Of a DNA stretch of 64,000 nucleotides, positions 42,586 to 51,643 are shown one piece after another (position 1 is the first letter of the stretch; the number at the start of each line of letters is the position of its first letter). This stretch comes from Bacterioplanoides sp965219715 (GTDB lineage Bacteria > Pseudomonadota > Gammaproteobacteria > Pseudomonadales > Oceanobacteraceae): the NCBI RefSeq assembly GCF_965219715.1, contig NZ_OZ244785.1, positions 1,426,001 through 1,490,000 on the forward strand. The letters are read 5' to 3'. Under the pieces are notes generated by a model, which did not search any database, was not told the DNA's origin, and saw nothing but the letters and a program-made list of their open reading frames with translations. A program made the position numbers and the translations under genes.

Positions 42586-45432
42586 ATGAAGCACTGGAAA
42601 ATACAAACCCGCATTATGTTTATGGCACTGCTGCCAGGCATTATTGTATCGCTGACTCTGGGCGTATTTTTTATCAGTGACCGCAGCCAGGATCTGGATG
42701 ATCTGCTCGATCAGCGTGCGATGGCGATGGCCAAACAGCTGGCGCCGACCTGTGAATACGGCGTTATGACCGGCAATGTTGGTATCCTGCAAAACATCGC
42801 CAATAATATGCTGGAAGAACGTGATGTGCGTGCCGTCAGCATCTACAACCAGGACGTCGATATTCTCGCCCATGCCGGGCCCAAAATGATGACCGAAAGA
42901 ATCGGCTCAGCGAAATTGCAGGATCACCAATTACAGCTGCTGAGAACCGAAAGCACCGTAAGGGTCAGAGCGCCGGTATTCGCTGAGAACCTGGTGATCT
43001 CCGATCAATTTTCCGACCAATTCTATGCCGAACAATCGGAGCAGGTCGCTCTGCTTGGTTGGGCAGAAGTTGAACTGTCGACCACCAATACCCTGTTAAC
43101 CCGCTATCAGCATCTGGCAAATTCGTTAGCCATTGTGATTCTGGTATTGGTGATCTGCAGCTTCCTGGCATTCCGCATCAGCCGCCAGATATCTGTGCCT
43201 ATTTCGCGTCTGGCGAGTGGTATTAACGAGCTGGGCGAAGGCCATCTGGAAAAACGCATTCATATTGATAGCGCGCCGGAATTTAACCGTATGGCACTGG
43301 GCATTAATTCCATGGCCAGCCGTATGCAGAGCTCGGAAGATGAACATCAGGCCAGCATGGAACAGAACATGCGCGACCTGCAGGAAACACTCGACGAGCT
43401 GGAAGTGCGTAACAGTGAATTGCAGCTTGGGCGTAAGCAGGCATTGCAGGCAAGCCAGATGAAATCGCAGTTTCTGGCCAACGTCAGTCACGAAATCCGT
43501 ACGCCACTCAACGGCATCATTGGCTTTACCGATCTGCTTGACCGCACCCAAGTCACTCACCTGCAGGCGGACTATCTCGACACCATTCGTAAGTCATCGC
43601 AGGATTTGTTAAACATCATTAATGACATTCTTGATCTGTCTAAAATTGATGCCGACAAGCTGATCATCGAGCAAACCAATTTTAATCTGCGCGATGTGAT
43701 TGAGCAGGTTTTAACTGTACTTGCCCCCCAGGCTTACAACAAAAATCTCGACCTCTATTACCACATCGACTCTGATGTGCCGCTGCAGGTCAACGGCGAC
43801 CCGTTACGCTTGAAACAGGTACTGACCAATCTGGTGAACAATGCGGTGAAATTCACCGAATACGGTAACGTCAAAGTACTGATTTCCCAGATTAACCGCA
43901 CGCCGCAGCGCAGCACGCTGAAATTCGAAGTGCGCGATACCGGTATTGGTATGAGCGAAGAGCAGATCGAAAAGATCTTTACCGCCTTCTCTCAGGCAGA
44001 CACCAGTACTGCACGCCAGTTTGGTGGTACCGGCCTGGGGCTGATTATCTGTAAGGCATTGATCAAAGCCATGCACGGTGACATCACGGTGGAAAGTTCA
44101 CCGGGCCAGGGCTCCAGTTTTGTTTTCCATATCGATATCGGCACCAGCAGCGACAACAGCAACAGTAACCTGCAGATTTTGTCGGGTTATCAGGTTGCGG
44201 TGTATGAGCCACACGATCTGAACCGTCAGATGCTGGCATCAATGCTGGATGAGTGGCAGCTGGATTATCACCTGGCAGAAGATCAGGACGACCTGCTGAA
44301 TCAGGTGGCGCAGGAAAGTAATCTGTCAGCCATCCTGCTGACCGTTGATCGACGTCAGATTCATCAGCCGCGCTTGCAACGTTTTCTGCAGCAGCTGACG
44401 CTGATCGACATCCCGATTGTTGCCATGGTCAACACAGTACAACACGAAGATCTGGAGTGGCTGGAAAGCCAGGGCGCACATTGCACCTTATCTCAGCCCA
44501 TTGCTCAAAATAAATTGTGTGAGACCCTGCGTCAGGTATTGCTGCAGGAATCGCCGGGCGAAGAAACCCAACCAGATGCCACCTTCGAACTGACTCAGCA
44601 GCGTGAACCGCCTTGCATCCTGGCAGTTGATGACAACGATGCGAACCTGAAGCTGGTTACCGCTCTGCTGGCGGAACTCGGTGTGAGTGTTTGTTCGGCT
44701 ACCTCTGGTCAGGAGGCCATCGATAAAGTCGCCAGCAATAATGTTGAGATGGTGTTTATGGACATTCAGATGCCAAACATGACCGGCCTGGAAGCCACAC
44801 AGCATATTCGTGGATTACCCGGTAAAGCTCACTTACCTATCGTCGCCCTGACGGCACACGCTTTGGCTGACGAGAAGCAGATGTTGCTGAACAGTGGTAT
44901 GAATGATTATCAGACCAAACCGATCAGCCTCGAACAACTGGCAGATTGTGTTAATCGCTGGACCGGCTTCCAACCGAACATCAAACCCAAGCCGAGCCAG
45001 AGTGAACAACGCGATGAGCAATCACCAAGCACTGACAGCCCGGAAGAAGAAGCCATCTTTGATGCCGCAGACGGTTTACGATTGGCGAACTTCAAACAGG
45101 ACCTGGCGCTGGATATGTTTACCATGCTGTTGCGTTCGCTGGAGCGGGATTGTGAAGCTGCCCGGGATGCCTGGGAAGAAGAGGATTTCGATACCCTGCT
45201 GGAAAAAGTACACAAAATTCACGGTGCCAGCCGTTATTGTGGCGTGCCGAAATTACGCAGCGTTCTTAACGCCTTTGAAACCGAGTTAAAAGCCGGTGGC
45301 AGGCGTCAATTACCGGAGCATATGCGCACCTTTGTGCAGGAGGTTGCGTTACTGCAACAGTGGGCAGAAGAGCATGACTGGCAGGCAATGCTGGCACGTG
45401 CCAGTCAGCAGGAAATCACCGCAAACGCCTGA
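42586..45432 (+). CDS. barA: Hybrid sensor kinase BarA/GacS
   Basis: 948 residues. TM1 about 10-30, periplasmic sensor to about 175, TM2 about 178-197, HAMP 198-250, HisKA with His302 in SHEIRTPLNG, HATPase 400-520 (NLVNNAVKF, GTGLGL), a degenerate receiver about 528-655 in which the phospho-Asp position reads ILLTVDRR, an intact receiver about 675-795 with Asp726, and a C-terminal HPt with His879 in KVHKIHGAS. It signals to the response regulator GacA/UvrY (not in window), controlling the Csr/Rsm small RNAs. Its 3' end overlaps acpS by 28 bp, antisense. Confidence 0.95.
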   Translation: MKHWKIQTRIMFMALLPGIIVSLTLGVFFISDRSQDLDDLLDQRAMAMAKQLAPTCEYGVMTGNVGILQNIANNMLEERDVRAVSIYNQDVDILAHAGPKMMTERIGSAKLQDHQLQLLRTESTVRVRAPVFAENLVISDQFSDQFYAEQSEQVALLGWAEVELSTTNTLLTRYQHLANSLAIVILVLVICSFLAFRISRQISVPISRLASGINELGEGHLEKRIHIDSAPEFNRMALGINSMASRMQSSEDEHQASMEQNMRDLQETLDELEVRNSELQLGRKQALQASQMKSQFLANVSHEIRTPLNGIIGFTDLLDRTQVTHLQADYLDTIRKSSQDLLNIINDILDLSKIDADKLIIEQTNFNLRDVIEQVLTVLAPQAYNKNLDLYYHIDSDVPLQVNGDPLRLKQVLTNLVNNAVKFTEYGNVKVLISQINRTPQRSTLKFEVRDTGIGMSEEQIEKIFTAFSQADTSTARQFGGTGLGLIICKALIKAMHGDITVESSPGQGSSFVFHIDIGTSSDNSNSNLQILSGYQVAVYEPHDLNRQMLASMLDEWQLDYHLAEDQDDLLNQVAQESNLSAILLTVDRRQIHQPRLQRFLQQLTLIDIPIVAMVNTVQHEDLEWLESQGAHCTLSQPIAQNKLCETLRQVLLQESPGEETQPDATFELTQQREPPCILAVDDNDANLKLVTALLAELGVSVCSATSGQEAIDKVASNNVEMVFMDIQMPNMTGLEATQHIRGLPGKAHLPIVALTAHALADEKQMLLNSGMNDYQTKPISLEQLADCVNRWTGFQPNIKPKPSQSEQRDEQSPSTDSPEEEAIFDAADGLRLANFKQDLALDMFTMLLRSLERDCEAARDAWEEEDFDTLLEKVHKIHGASRYCGVPKLRSVLNAFETELKAGGRRQLPEHMRTFVQEVALLQQWAEEHDWQAMLARASQQEITANA

Positions 45433-45812
45433 ATCCACTCGCCTTCATCCGACAGGCTGATATAAGCCTGTCGTCCCCCCATATCCAACATGCGCTGTTG
45501 CGCCGCCTGATACAGATTAACAACCGGGGCGCCCTGCTCGTTGTTCAATATTTCCAGCTGCTGAAAACCGATACCTTTGGCGATACCGGTTCCCAACGCT
45601 TTGGCCAGCGCTTCTTTGGCGGCGTAACGTTTCGCCAGGTAGTTAACACCATCGGCACGCTGATGAAACACCTGCTGCTCAGCCGGTGTTAAAAAGCGCT
45701 GTAACAAACGTTCACCGTGGCGCTGATAAGCGGCCTGAATGCGTGATGCATCCAGTAAGTCGGTACCGATACCAACTACACCGCCTGTTCCATCGGCCGG
45801 GAAATCAACCAT
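45405..45812 (-). CDS. acpS: Holo-[acyl-carrier-protein] synthase
   Basis: 135 residues. GIGTDLLDASRI and YLAKRYAAKEALAKALGTGI are the AcpS magnesium/CoA motifs, and SLSDEGEWIQAFAVI closes the fold. It transfers 4'-phosphopantetheine from CoA to ACP. Its ATG overlaps the pdxJ stop by one base (TAATG), the standard coupling. Confidence 0.95.
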   Translation of the reverse strand: MVDFPADGTGGVVGIGTDLLDASRIQAAYQRHGERLLQRFLTPAEQQVFHQRADGVNYLAKRYAAKEALAKALGTGIAKGIGFQQLEILNNEQGAPVVNLYQAAQQRMLDMGGRQAYISLSDEGEWIQAFAVISC

Positions 45813-46564
45813 TAACGTGTGCTGGCCTTTTCCAGTAACGCACGCATTTCACTGACCGCTTCTTTTAAACCAACAAATACCGCGCGGGCAACAATGGCGT
45901 GACCGATATTTAATTCATTCATTCCCGGAATCGCAGCAATAGCTTCGACATTATGGTAATTCAGACCGTGACCGGCGTTCACAATCAGGCCTTTATCCAA
46001 CGCATAAGCCGCCGCCTGTTGGATACGAGCCAACTCGCGTTGTTGCTCCGCTTCGCTTTCGGCATCGGCATAAGCACCGGTATGCAGCTCAATCACAGGT
46101 GCACCACAACGCACAGTGGCATCAATCTGGGCTTCATCCGGATCGATAAATAATGAAACCTCACTATCGACCGCAGCCAGGCGCTCACATGCCTTTTTAA
46201 TTGCAGCTTCATTGCCAACCACATCGAGGCCACCTTCAGTGGTCAACTCTTCGCGTTTTTCCGGCACCAGACAGGTGGCTTCCGGACCCACTTCTTCAGC
46301 CAGTTCCAGCATGGCTTCGGTCACAGCCATTTCCAGATTCATGCGGGTGCCCAGTGTTTCAGCCAACACATACACATCGCGAGTCTGAATATGGCGACGA
46401 TCTTCACGCGGGTGAATGGTGATACCATCGGCACCCGCTTCTTCAGCAACAAAAGCTGCCTGTACCGGGTCCGGATAGCGTGTACCACGTGCTTGTCGTA
46501 ACGTCGCAATATGATCGATATTCACACCCAACAAAACGCGTTGCGGATTTTTTACCTGAGACAT
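45812..46564 (-). CDS. pdxJ: Pyridoxine 5'-phosphate synthase PdxJ
   Basis: 250 residues, TIM barrel. GVNIDHIATLRQARGTRYPDPVQAA, GITIHPREDRRHIQ, SLFIDPDE and NAGHGLNYHNV are family motifs. It condenses 1-deoxyxylulose 5-phosphate with 3-amino-1-hydroxyacetone phosphate in vitamin B6 synthesis. It sits between recO and acpS as in most gammaproteobacteria. Confidence 0.96.
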   Translation of the reverse strand: MSQVKNPQRVLLGVNIDHIATLRQARGTRYPDPVQAAFVAEEAGADGITIHPREDRRHIQTRDVYVLAETLGTRMNLEMAVTEAMLELAEEVGPEATCLVPEKREELTTEGGLDVVGNEAAIKKACERLAAVDSEVSLFIDPDEAQIDATVRCGAPVIELHTGAYADAESEAEQQRELARIQQAAAYALDKGLIVNAGHGLNYHNVEAIAAIPGMNELNIGHAIVARAVFVGLKEAVSEMRALLEKASTR

Positions 46565-46589
46565 TTTCGATCCTTAAATAAACTGAACA

Positions 46590-47291
46590 CTAAATTTTTG
46601 ATGGATTAAATAACTGACGGCTGATTAACGGTCGCTCCAGCACATTTTCCAGAGCTAGCCGCAACACCTGCTTCGCCGTTTGCCAGACACTAACATCGAC
46701 CGGGACTTCAGCAAAGTTTTTCAGCCAACTGGCAAAAGCCAGAATATCACTGCCGCGAAAAAAGCCTTTGCCGTGTAAATAAAACCCTTCCTGCGGATTA
46801 AACTGATAACGCTGGCCTGCCGTTATCGGTCGCGACAAACTGTCCTGCTGCCAGGAGAACCCTAACCCCAGTTGCTGCAGCAATTGATATTCAAATAGCC
46901 GCAGCCAGGGTTCCAGAGCACCCGCATTGTCGCTGTCATTATTTTCTTCCAGTGCGTTAATTACGCTGGCATACAAGTGAAATAAATCGTGAGCGGGTTC
47001 GTTCCGGGGCAATAAACGAGTCAGCAGTTCATTCAGATATAAGCCACAATACAGCGAGTTATTTCTTAGCAGGAAGGATTGCTGAAGCTGAAGAACTTTG
47101 ATCTGTGGCCAGTCTTCACCAGCACGCCAGTCAGCCTGACATTGCTGAAAGTAATCGGGAATAAAAGTGTCTTTTTTGCTGGAACGCTTTGGAGTAACAA
47201 CGGATAGCCTGCCGGCTTCAGCGGAAAAAATATCCAGCAAAAGCTGATGCTCGCCAACTGGCTGGCGCTGTAAAACAAACAGCTTTTTCAT
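46590..47291 (-). CDS. recO: DNA repair protein RecO
   Basis: 233 residues from ATG 47291; upstream residues in the frame are not RecO-like. The N-terminal OB-fold has FVLQRQPVGEHQLLLDIFSAEAGRLSVVTP, then LYCGLYLNELLTRLLPRNEPAHDLFHLY and the RecO C-terminal helical region. It loads RecA on SSB-coated DNA with RecR. The 3' half is more diverged than the first. Confidence 0.93.
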   Translation of the reverse strand: MKKLFVLQRQPVGEHQLLLDIFSAEAGRLSVVTPKRSSKKDTFIPDYFQQCQADWRAGEDWPQIKVLQLQQSFLLRNNSLYCGLYLNELLTRLLPRNEPAHDLFHLYASVINALEENNDSDNAGALEPWLRLFEYQLLQQLGLGFSWQQDSLSRPITAGQRYQFNPQEGFYLHGKGFFRGSDILAFASWLKNFAEVPVDVSVWQTAKQVLRLALENVLERPLISRQLFNPSKI

Positions 47292-47378
47292 ATTTTTTCG
47301 CCCTAAACGCCTGGAACAAAAGCCTGCATTATTTTTCTGCCGCCGCATCAATGGCACATCCATGTGCCCAGATGCTAG

Positions 47379-47399
47379 CGCGACATCCTGTCGCTGCTT
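47379..47399. repeat. 21-bp intergenic repeat, copy 1
   Basis: Contains the dyad GCGACA-tcc-TGTCGC followed by TGCTT. Identical to 51582-51602. It lies in the gap between recO and era, which otherwise holds no gene. Confidence 0.6.
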
Positions 47400-47571
47400 A
47401 GAAAAACAATCCAGGCTTTTATTCTTACAGATTAATTATCCAAGGGGATATCGCAGCTTCAAAGCGCCGATGTTGTTTGCTGAAAGGGCTGATAACAGGA
47501 TGTTATCAATTAGCGTACAGGGATGTATTCACAGCGCCCTGTAAGCAAATTACTCGGCGTTTTGCAGCGCC

Positions 47572-48477
47572 TTACTCATCGTTATAACCGAGGCTGCGCA
47601 GCGCCCGCTCATCATCCGACCAGTTGGATTTTACTTTAACCCATAAATTCAGCATCACTTTACAGTCGAACATCTGCTCCATATCTTTACGGGCTTCAAT
47701 GCCAATCTGTTTAATGCGATACCCTTTGTCACCAATCACAATGCGTTTCTGAGAATCACGCTCAACCAGAATCAACGCACTGATTTCTGCGATACGACCA
47801 TCATGGGTGAATTCTTCAATTTCGACCGTCATTTCATACGGTAACTCATCACCCAACTGGCGCATGATTTTTTCACGAACCAGTTCGGCCGCTAAAAAGC
47901 GTGAGCTGCGATCGGTGATCTGATCTTCCGGGTAGAAGTACTGACTTTCTGGCAGATAGCTTTCGATCAGGCTTTCCAGACGCTCAACGTTGTGTCCGGT
48001 TTTCGCCGATACCGGCACAATCTGATCAAAGTTATGACGGCTGCTGAGCTCTTGCAGATACGGCAGCAGTTCGTCTTTCTCTTTCACGAAATCGACTTTA
48101 TTCACCACCAGTACGGCAGGTGCGCGCTGCTGCTTAATGGCCTGCAGCACCATTTCATCTTCATCCGTCCAGCGCATGCGGTCGATCAGCATCACGATCA
48201 GATCCACGTCTTTTACTGCCGTGGTTGCCGCTTTGTTCATGTAGCGGTTGATCGCTTTATCGTGATTTTTATGAATCCCCGGCGTATCGACATACACCAC
48301 CTGGCTACCATTCTCGGTTTTAATACCAAGGATCTGGTGACGAGTGGTTTGCGGCTTACGCGAGGTAATCGACAGCTTCTGCCCGAGAATACGGTTTAAC
48401 AGGGTGGATTTGCCTACATTCGGGCGACCAACAATGGCAACAAAGCCGGTACGGGTAATCAGGTTTTCTTCGCTCAT
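47572..48477 (-). CDS. era: GTPase Era
   Basis: 301 residues. G1 GRPNVGKST, G3 DTPGIHK, G4 NKVD, G5 SAKTG, then a C-terminal KH domain (about 200-301) with GDKGYRIKQIGIEARKDMEQMF. It binds the 3' end of 16S rRNA in 30S assembly. ATG 48477 overlaps the rnc stop (ATGA). Confidence 0.96.
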   Translation of the reverse strand: MSEENLITRTGFVAIVGRPNVGKSTLLNRILGQKLSITSRKPQTTRHQILGIKTENGSQVVYVDTPGIHKNHDKAINRYMNKAATTAVKDVDLIVMLIDRMRWTDEDEMVLQAIKQQRAPAVLVVNKVDFVKEKDELLPYLQELSSRHNFDQIVPVSAKTGHNVERLESLIESYLPESQYFYPEDQITDRSSRFLAAELVREKIMRQLGDELPYEMTVEIEEFTHDGRIAEISALILVERDSQKRIVIGDKGYRIKQIGIEARKDMEQMFDCKVMLNLWVKVKSNWSDDERALRSLGYNDE

Positions 48478-49175
48478 GCGCTTGCCTCGGCCGCATCCCC
48501 GGCTTGTTTCAGCTGTTCCAGAACAGTGGCTGCGGCGGTTTGCTCGGCATTACGACGACTCGAGCCGGTAGCAGTCACTGGCGCTTCAATTTCGGGAATA
48601 AAACAGGTAACAGTAAACACCTGCTCGTTGGTTGGGCCATCCACCGACAGCACTTCATATTTTGGCAGACGTGAACCGGCAGCCTGCTGAATTTCCTGCA
48701 ACTGAGTTTTTGGGTCCTTAATCGGATCTTCCAGACTCAGATTATCAAGGCGGGTTTCAAACCAGGCTAATACGCGCTCACGTGCAGCATCCAGACCGGA
48801 GTCCAGATAAATAGCACCGATCAACGCTTCAACCGCATCGGCGAGGATCGAATCACGCTTATGGCCACCACTTTTCAGCTCACCGGAGCCGAGTAGCAGG
48901 AAGTCACCCAGGTCGAATTCTTTCGCCACTTCCGCCAGGGTTTTGCCTTTGACAATGCGTGCCCGCAAACGGCTCAACTTACCTTCTTTGGCTTCAGGAA
49001 AGCGCTGATACAGATCTTCAGAAATGACCACACTGAGAATCGAATCGCCAAGAAATTCCAGCCGTTCGTTGTTCTCAACGCCTTTGGAACGATGGGTTAA
49101 CGCCAGCTCAACCAGACTCTGATCTTTAAATTGATAACCCAGGCGCTGGGATAATTTTAAAAGAGGATTATTCAC
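48474..49175 (-). CDS. rnc: Ribonuclease III
   Basis: 233 residues from GTG 49175. The signature NERLEFLGDSILS (catalytic acid residues) and DAVEALIGAIYLD are followed by a dsRBD (PKTQLQEIQQAAG...ATGSSRRNAEQTAAATVLEQL). It processes rRNA and other dsRNA. GTG overlaps the TGA of the DUF4845 gene. Confidence 0.96.
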   Translation of the reverse strand: MNNPLLKLSQRLGYQFKDQSLVELALTHRSKGVENNERLEFLGDSILSVVISEDLYQRFPEAKEGKLSRLRARIVKGKTLAEVAKEFDLGDFLLLGSGELKSGGHKRDSILADAVEALIGAIYLDSGLDAARERVLAWFETRLDNLSLEDPIKDPKTQLQEIQQAAGSRLPKYEVLSVDGPTNEQVFTVTCFIPEIEAPVTATGSSRRNAEQTAAATVLEQLKQAGDAAEASA

Positions 49176-49555
49176 TGACTGAAATCTTTCTGATGTTGGA
49201 AACGACCGACCAGATCAATATTAGCAAACAAACTGCCACGCTTTTCATAGGCCAGGAACAGCACGATGCCGTTGCGCGTGCGGCGAATCTCCAGGCCATC
49301 CAGAGGAATATCCGCCTGGCTGTTTTCCAGGCGTCGCTCCAGCAGTACACGCAACTGCTTTGAACGGGTACGACTGGTAACTTCGCCGGAAGACTGCAGC
49401 GTATCCAGCACCTGAGTCACCACTCCGTCCTGCATATACATAGGCACAACGGCAAAGGCGACTTTAAGAATCAGGATCAGACCAAAAACAGCCAGCAGAA
49501 CCGGCAAAGCCGCCATGCCTGATTGTTTGCCATAAGGCGCTTGTATCGTTTTCAT
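49172..49555 (-). CDS. DUF4845 membrane protein
   Basis: 127 residues with one N-terminal helix (MAALPVLLAVFGLILILKVAFAVVP, about 14-38) and a periplasmic domain with LRVLLERRLENSQAD. DUF4845 genes usually sit between lepB and rnc. Here it is 15 bp from lepA, with lepB absent. Confidence 0.85.
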   Translation of the reverse strand: MKTIQAPYGKQSGMAALPVLLAVFGLILILKVAFAVVPMYMQDGVVTQVLDTLQSSGEVTSRTRSKQLRVLLERRLENSQADIPLDGLEIRRTRNGIVLFLAYEKRGSLFANIDLVGRFQHQKDFSQ

Positions 49556-49570
49556 CAGTTAGTTTCCGAA

Positions 49571-51370
49571 CTAGTCATCAACACGTAAAACGGCCAGGAA
49601 CGCAGACTGTGGAATTTCCACATTACCAATCTGCTTCATACGCTTTTTACCTTCTTTCTGCTTCTGCAGCAGCTTCTTCTTACGGCTGACGTCGCCACCG
49701 TAACATTTCGCCGTTACGTTTTTACGCAGCGCTTTTACCGTGGTGCGAGCAACAACCTGGTTACCAACCGCCGCCTGAATCGCCACATCAAACATCTGAC
49801 GAGGAATCAGCTCTTTCATTTTTTCTGTCAGCAAGGCACCACGGCGACGAATATTGTCACGGTGCATAATCACCGCCAGTGCATCAACACGATCACCATT
49901 CACCAATACATCCAGACGCACCAGCGGTGCTTCCTGGAAGCGCAGGAAGTTATAGTCCAGCGAGGCGAAACCACGGCTGGCCGACTTCAGACGATCGAAG
50001 AAGTCCATCACCACTTCCGCCATCGGGATCTCATAACGCAGCGATACCTGTGAACCGGTGTATTGCATATCAATCTGCACACCACGCTTCTCAACACACA
50101 GAGAAATTACGTTACCCAGATACTCCTGCGGCACCAGAATATTACACTCGGCAATCGGCTCGAGCATTTCTTCAATGGTACCGGCATCCGGCAGCTTGGA
50201 CGGGTTATCAACCGACAAAGTTTCACCTTTACGGTTAACCACCTGATAAATTACCGTCGGAGCTGTGGTAATCAGATCCAGATCGTATTCACGCTCCAGA
50301 CGTTCCTGAATGATTTCCATGTGTAGCATGCCCAGGAAACCACAACGGAAACCGAAGCCCAGAGCATCGGAGTTTTCCGGCTCATAAAACAGAGACGCAT
50401 CATTCAGCGACAGCTTTTCCAGCGCATCACGGAAGGATTCAAAATCATCAGAAGACACCGGGAATAAACCGGCGTAAACCTGTGGCTTCACTTTTTGGAA
50501 ACCCGGTAATTCGTCTGTGTCCGGCTGCTTGGTGGATACAATCGTGTCACCTACCGGCGCACCATGAATGTCTTTGATACCGGCAACCAAATAACCTACT
50601 TCACCACAACCCAGATGACCGGTTTCATTGCGCTTAGGAGTAAAGATACCCACGCCATCAACGCCATGATCTTTACCGGTCGACTTAATACGGATCTTGT
50701 CGCCTTTTTTGATCGAGCCGTTTTTCACCCGGATCAGGGACACAACACCCAGATAAGGGTCGAACCATGAGTCAATAATCAGTGCCTGCAGCGGCGCGTC
50801 CGGATCGCCTTCCGGAGCCGGAACATTGGCCACCAGCTCCTCCAGTACATCATCGATATTCAGACCACTTTTAGCCGAGCATCGCACGGCTTCGGTAGCA
50901 TCGATACCAATAATGTCTTCAATTTCCTGCGCCACACGATCCGGATCAGCCTGAGGCAAATCCATCTTGTTCAGAACCGGTAATACTTCCAGGCCCTGTT
51001 CAATAGCGGTGTAACAGTTAGCAACCGACTGTGCTTCCACACCCTGAGCCGCATCAACCACCAGCAGTGCACCTTCACAGGCCGATAACGAACGTGACAC
51101 TTCATAGCTGAAGTCCACGTGTCCCGGAGTATCAATAAAGTTCAGCTGATAGGTCTGACCGTCGCGGGCTTTATAGTCCAGGGTTACACTCTGGGCTTTA
51201 ATGGTAATGCCACGCTCACGCTCGATATCCATGGAATCGAGTACCTGCTGCTGCATTTCACGGTCGGACAAACCGCCACACACCTGAATAAAACGGTCCG
51301 ACAGGGTCGATTTACCGTGGTCGATGTGGGCAATGATGGAAAAGTTACGAATGTGGTCCAGTTGGCTCAC
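49571..51370 (-). CDS. lepA: Elongation factor 4 (LepA)
   Basis: 599 residues, the standard length. GTPase motifs AHIDHGKSTL, DTPGHVDF, NKMDLPQADP and SAKSG; then domain 2, the EF-G-like domains and the unique CTD (FLAVLRVDD at the end). Acts on ribosomes stalled or misplaced under stress. The usual downstream partner lepB is missing. Confidence 0.97.
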   Translation of the reverse strand: MSQLDHIRNFSIIAHIDHGKSTLSDRFIQVCGGLSDREMQQQVLDSMDIERERGITIKAQSVTLDYKARDGQTYQLNFIDTPGHVDFSYEVSRSLSACEGALLVVDAAQGVEAQSVANCYTAIEQGLEVLPVLNKMDLPQADPDRVAQEIEDIIGIDATEAVRCSAKSGLNIDDVLEELVANVPAPEGDPDAPLQALIIDSWFDPYLGVVSLIRVKNGSIKKGDKIRIKSTGKDHGVDGVGIFTPKRNETGHLGCGEVGYLVAGIKDIHGAPVGDTIVSTKQPDTDELPGFQKVKPQVYAGLFPVSSDDFESFRDALEKLSLNDASLFYEPENSDALGFGFRCGFLGMLHMEIIQERLEREYDLDLITTAPTVIYQVVNRKGETLSVDNPSKLPDAGTIEEMLEPIAECNILVPQEYLGNVISLCVEKRGVQIDMQYTGSQVSLRYEIPMAEVVMDFFDRLKSASRGFASLDYNFLRFQEAPLVRLDVLVNGDRVDALAVIMHRDNIRRRGALLTEKMKELIPRQMFDVAIQAAVGNQVVARTTVKALRKNVTAKCYGGDVSRKKKLLQKQKEGKKRMKQIGNVEIPQSAFLAVLRVDD

Positions 51371-51643
51371 GAATATGATCCGCTTCAGAATTCAAATGGG
51401 CCGGAATTCTACTTGAAAGGCAGGCTAAAGGCTAACGGATTCAGATGGTTAGCGGATGGAGGAAGGTAATTGCGAAGTAAAATATTCAGATTCGATGAGT
51501 CATACCGCTACATATCATCAATCCATCATACATACTTACAGCCGCCGGATAGAAGGGCCTTCCCTGGCCCTGCTATCCTACCGCGACATCCTGTCGCTGC
51601 TTTAGTAAGTATCTGTGACGGATCGACACAAGGTCTTAATGCT
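51371..51643. other. lepA-mucD intergenic region
   Basis: 273 bp, no gene. It holds copy 2 of the 21-bp repeat at 51582-51602 (dyad GCGACA/TGTCGC). No clear T-run terminator for mucD was found. Confidence 0.5.
51582..51602. repeat. 21-bp intergenic repeat, copy 2
   Basis: Identical to 47379-47399, same orientation, near the mucD stop. Confidence 0.6.
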
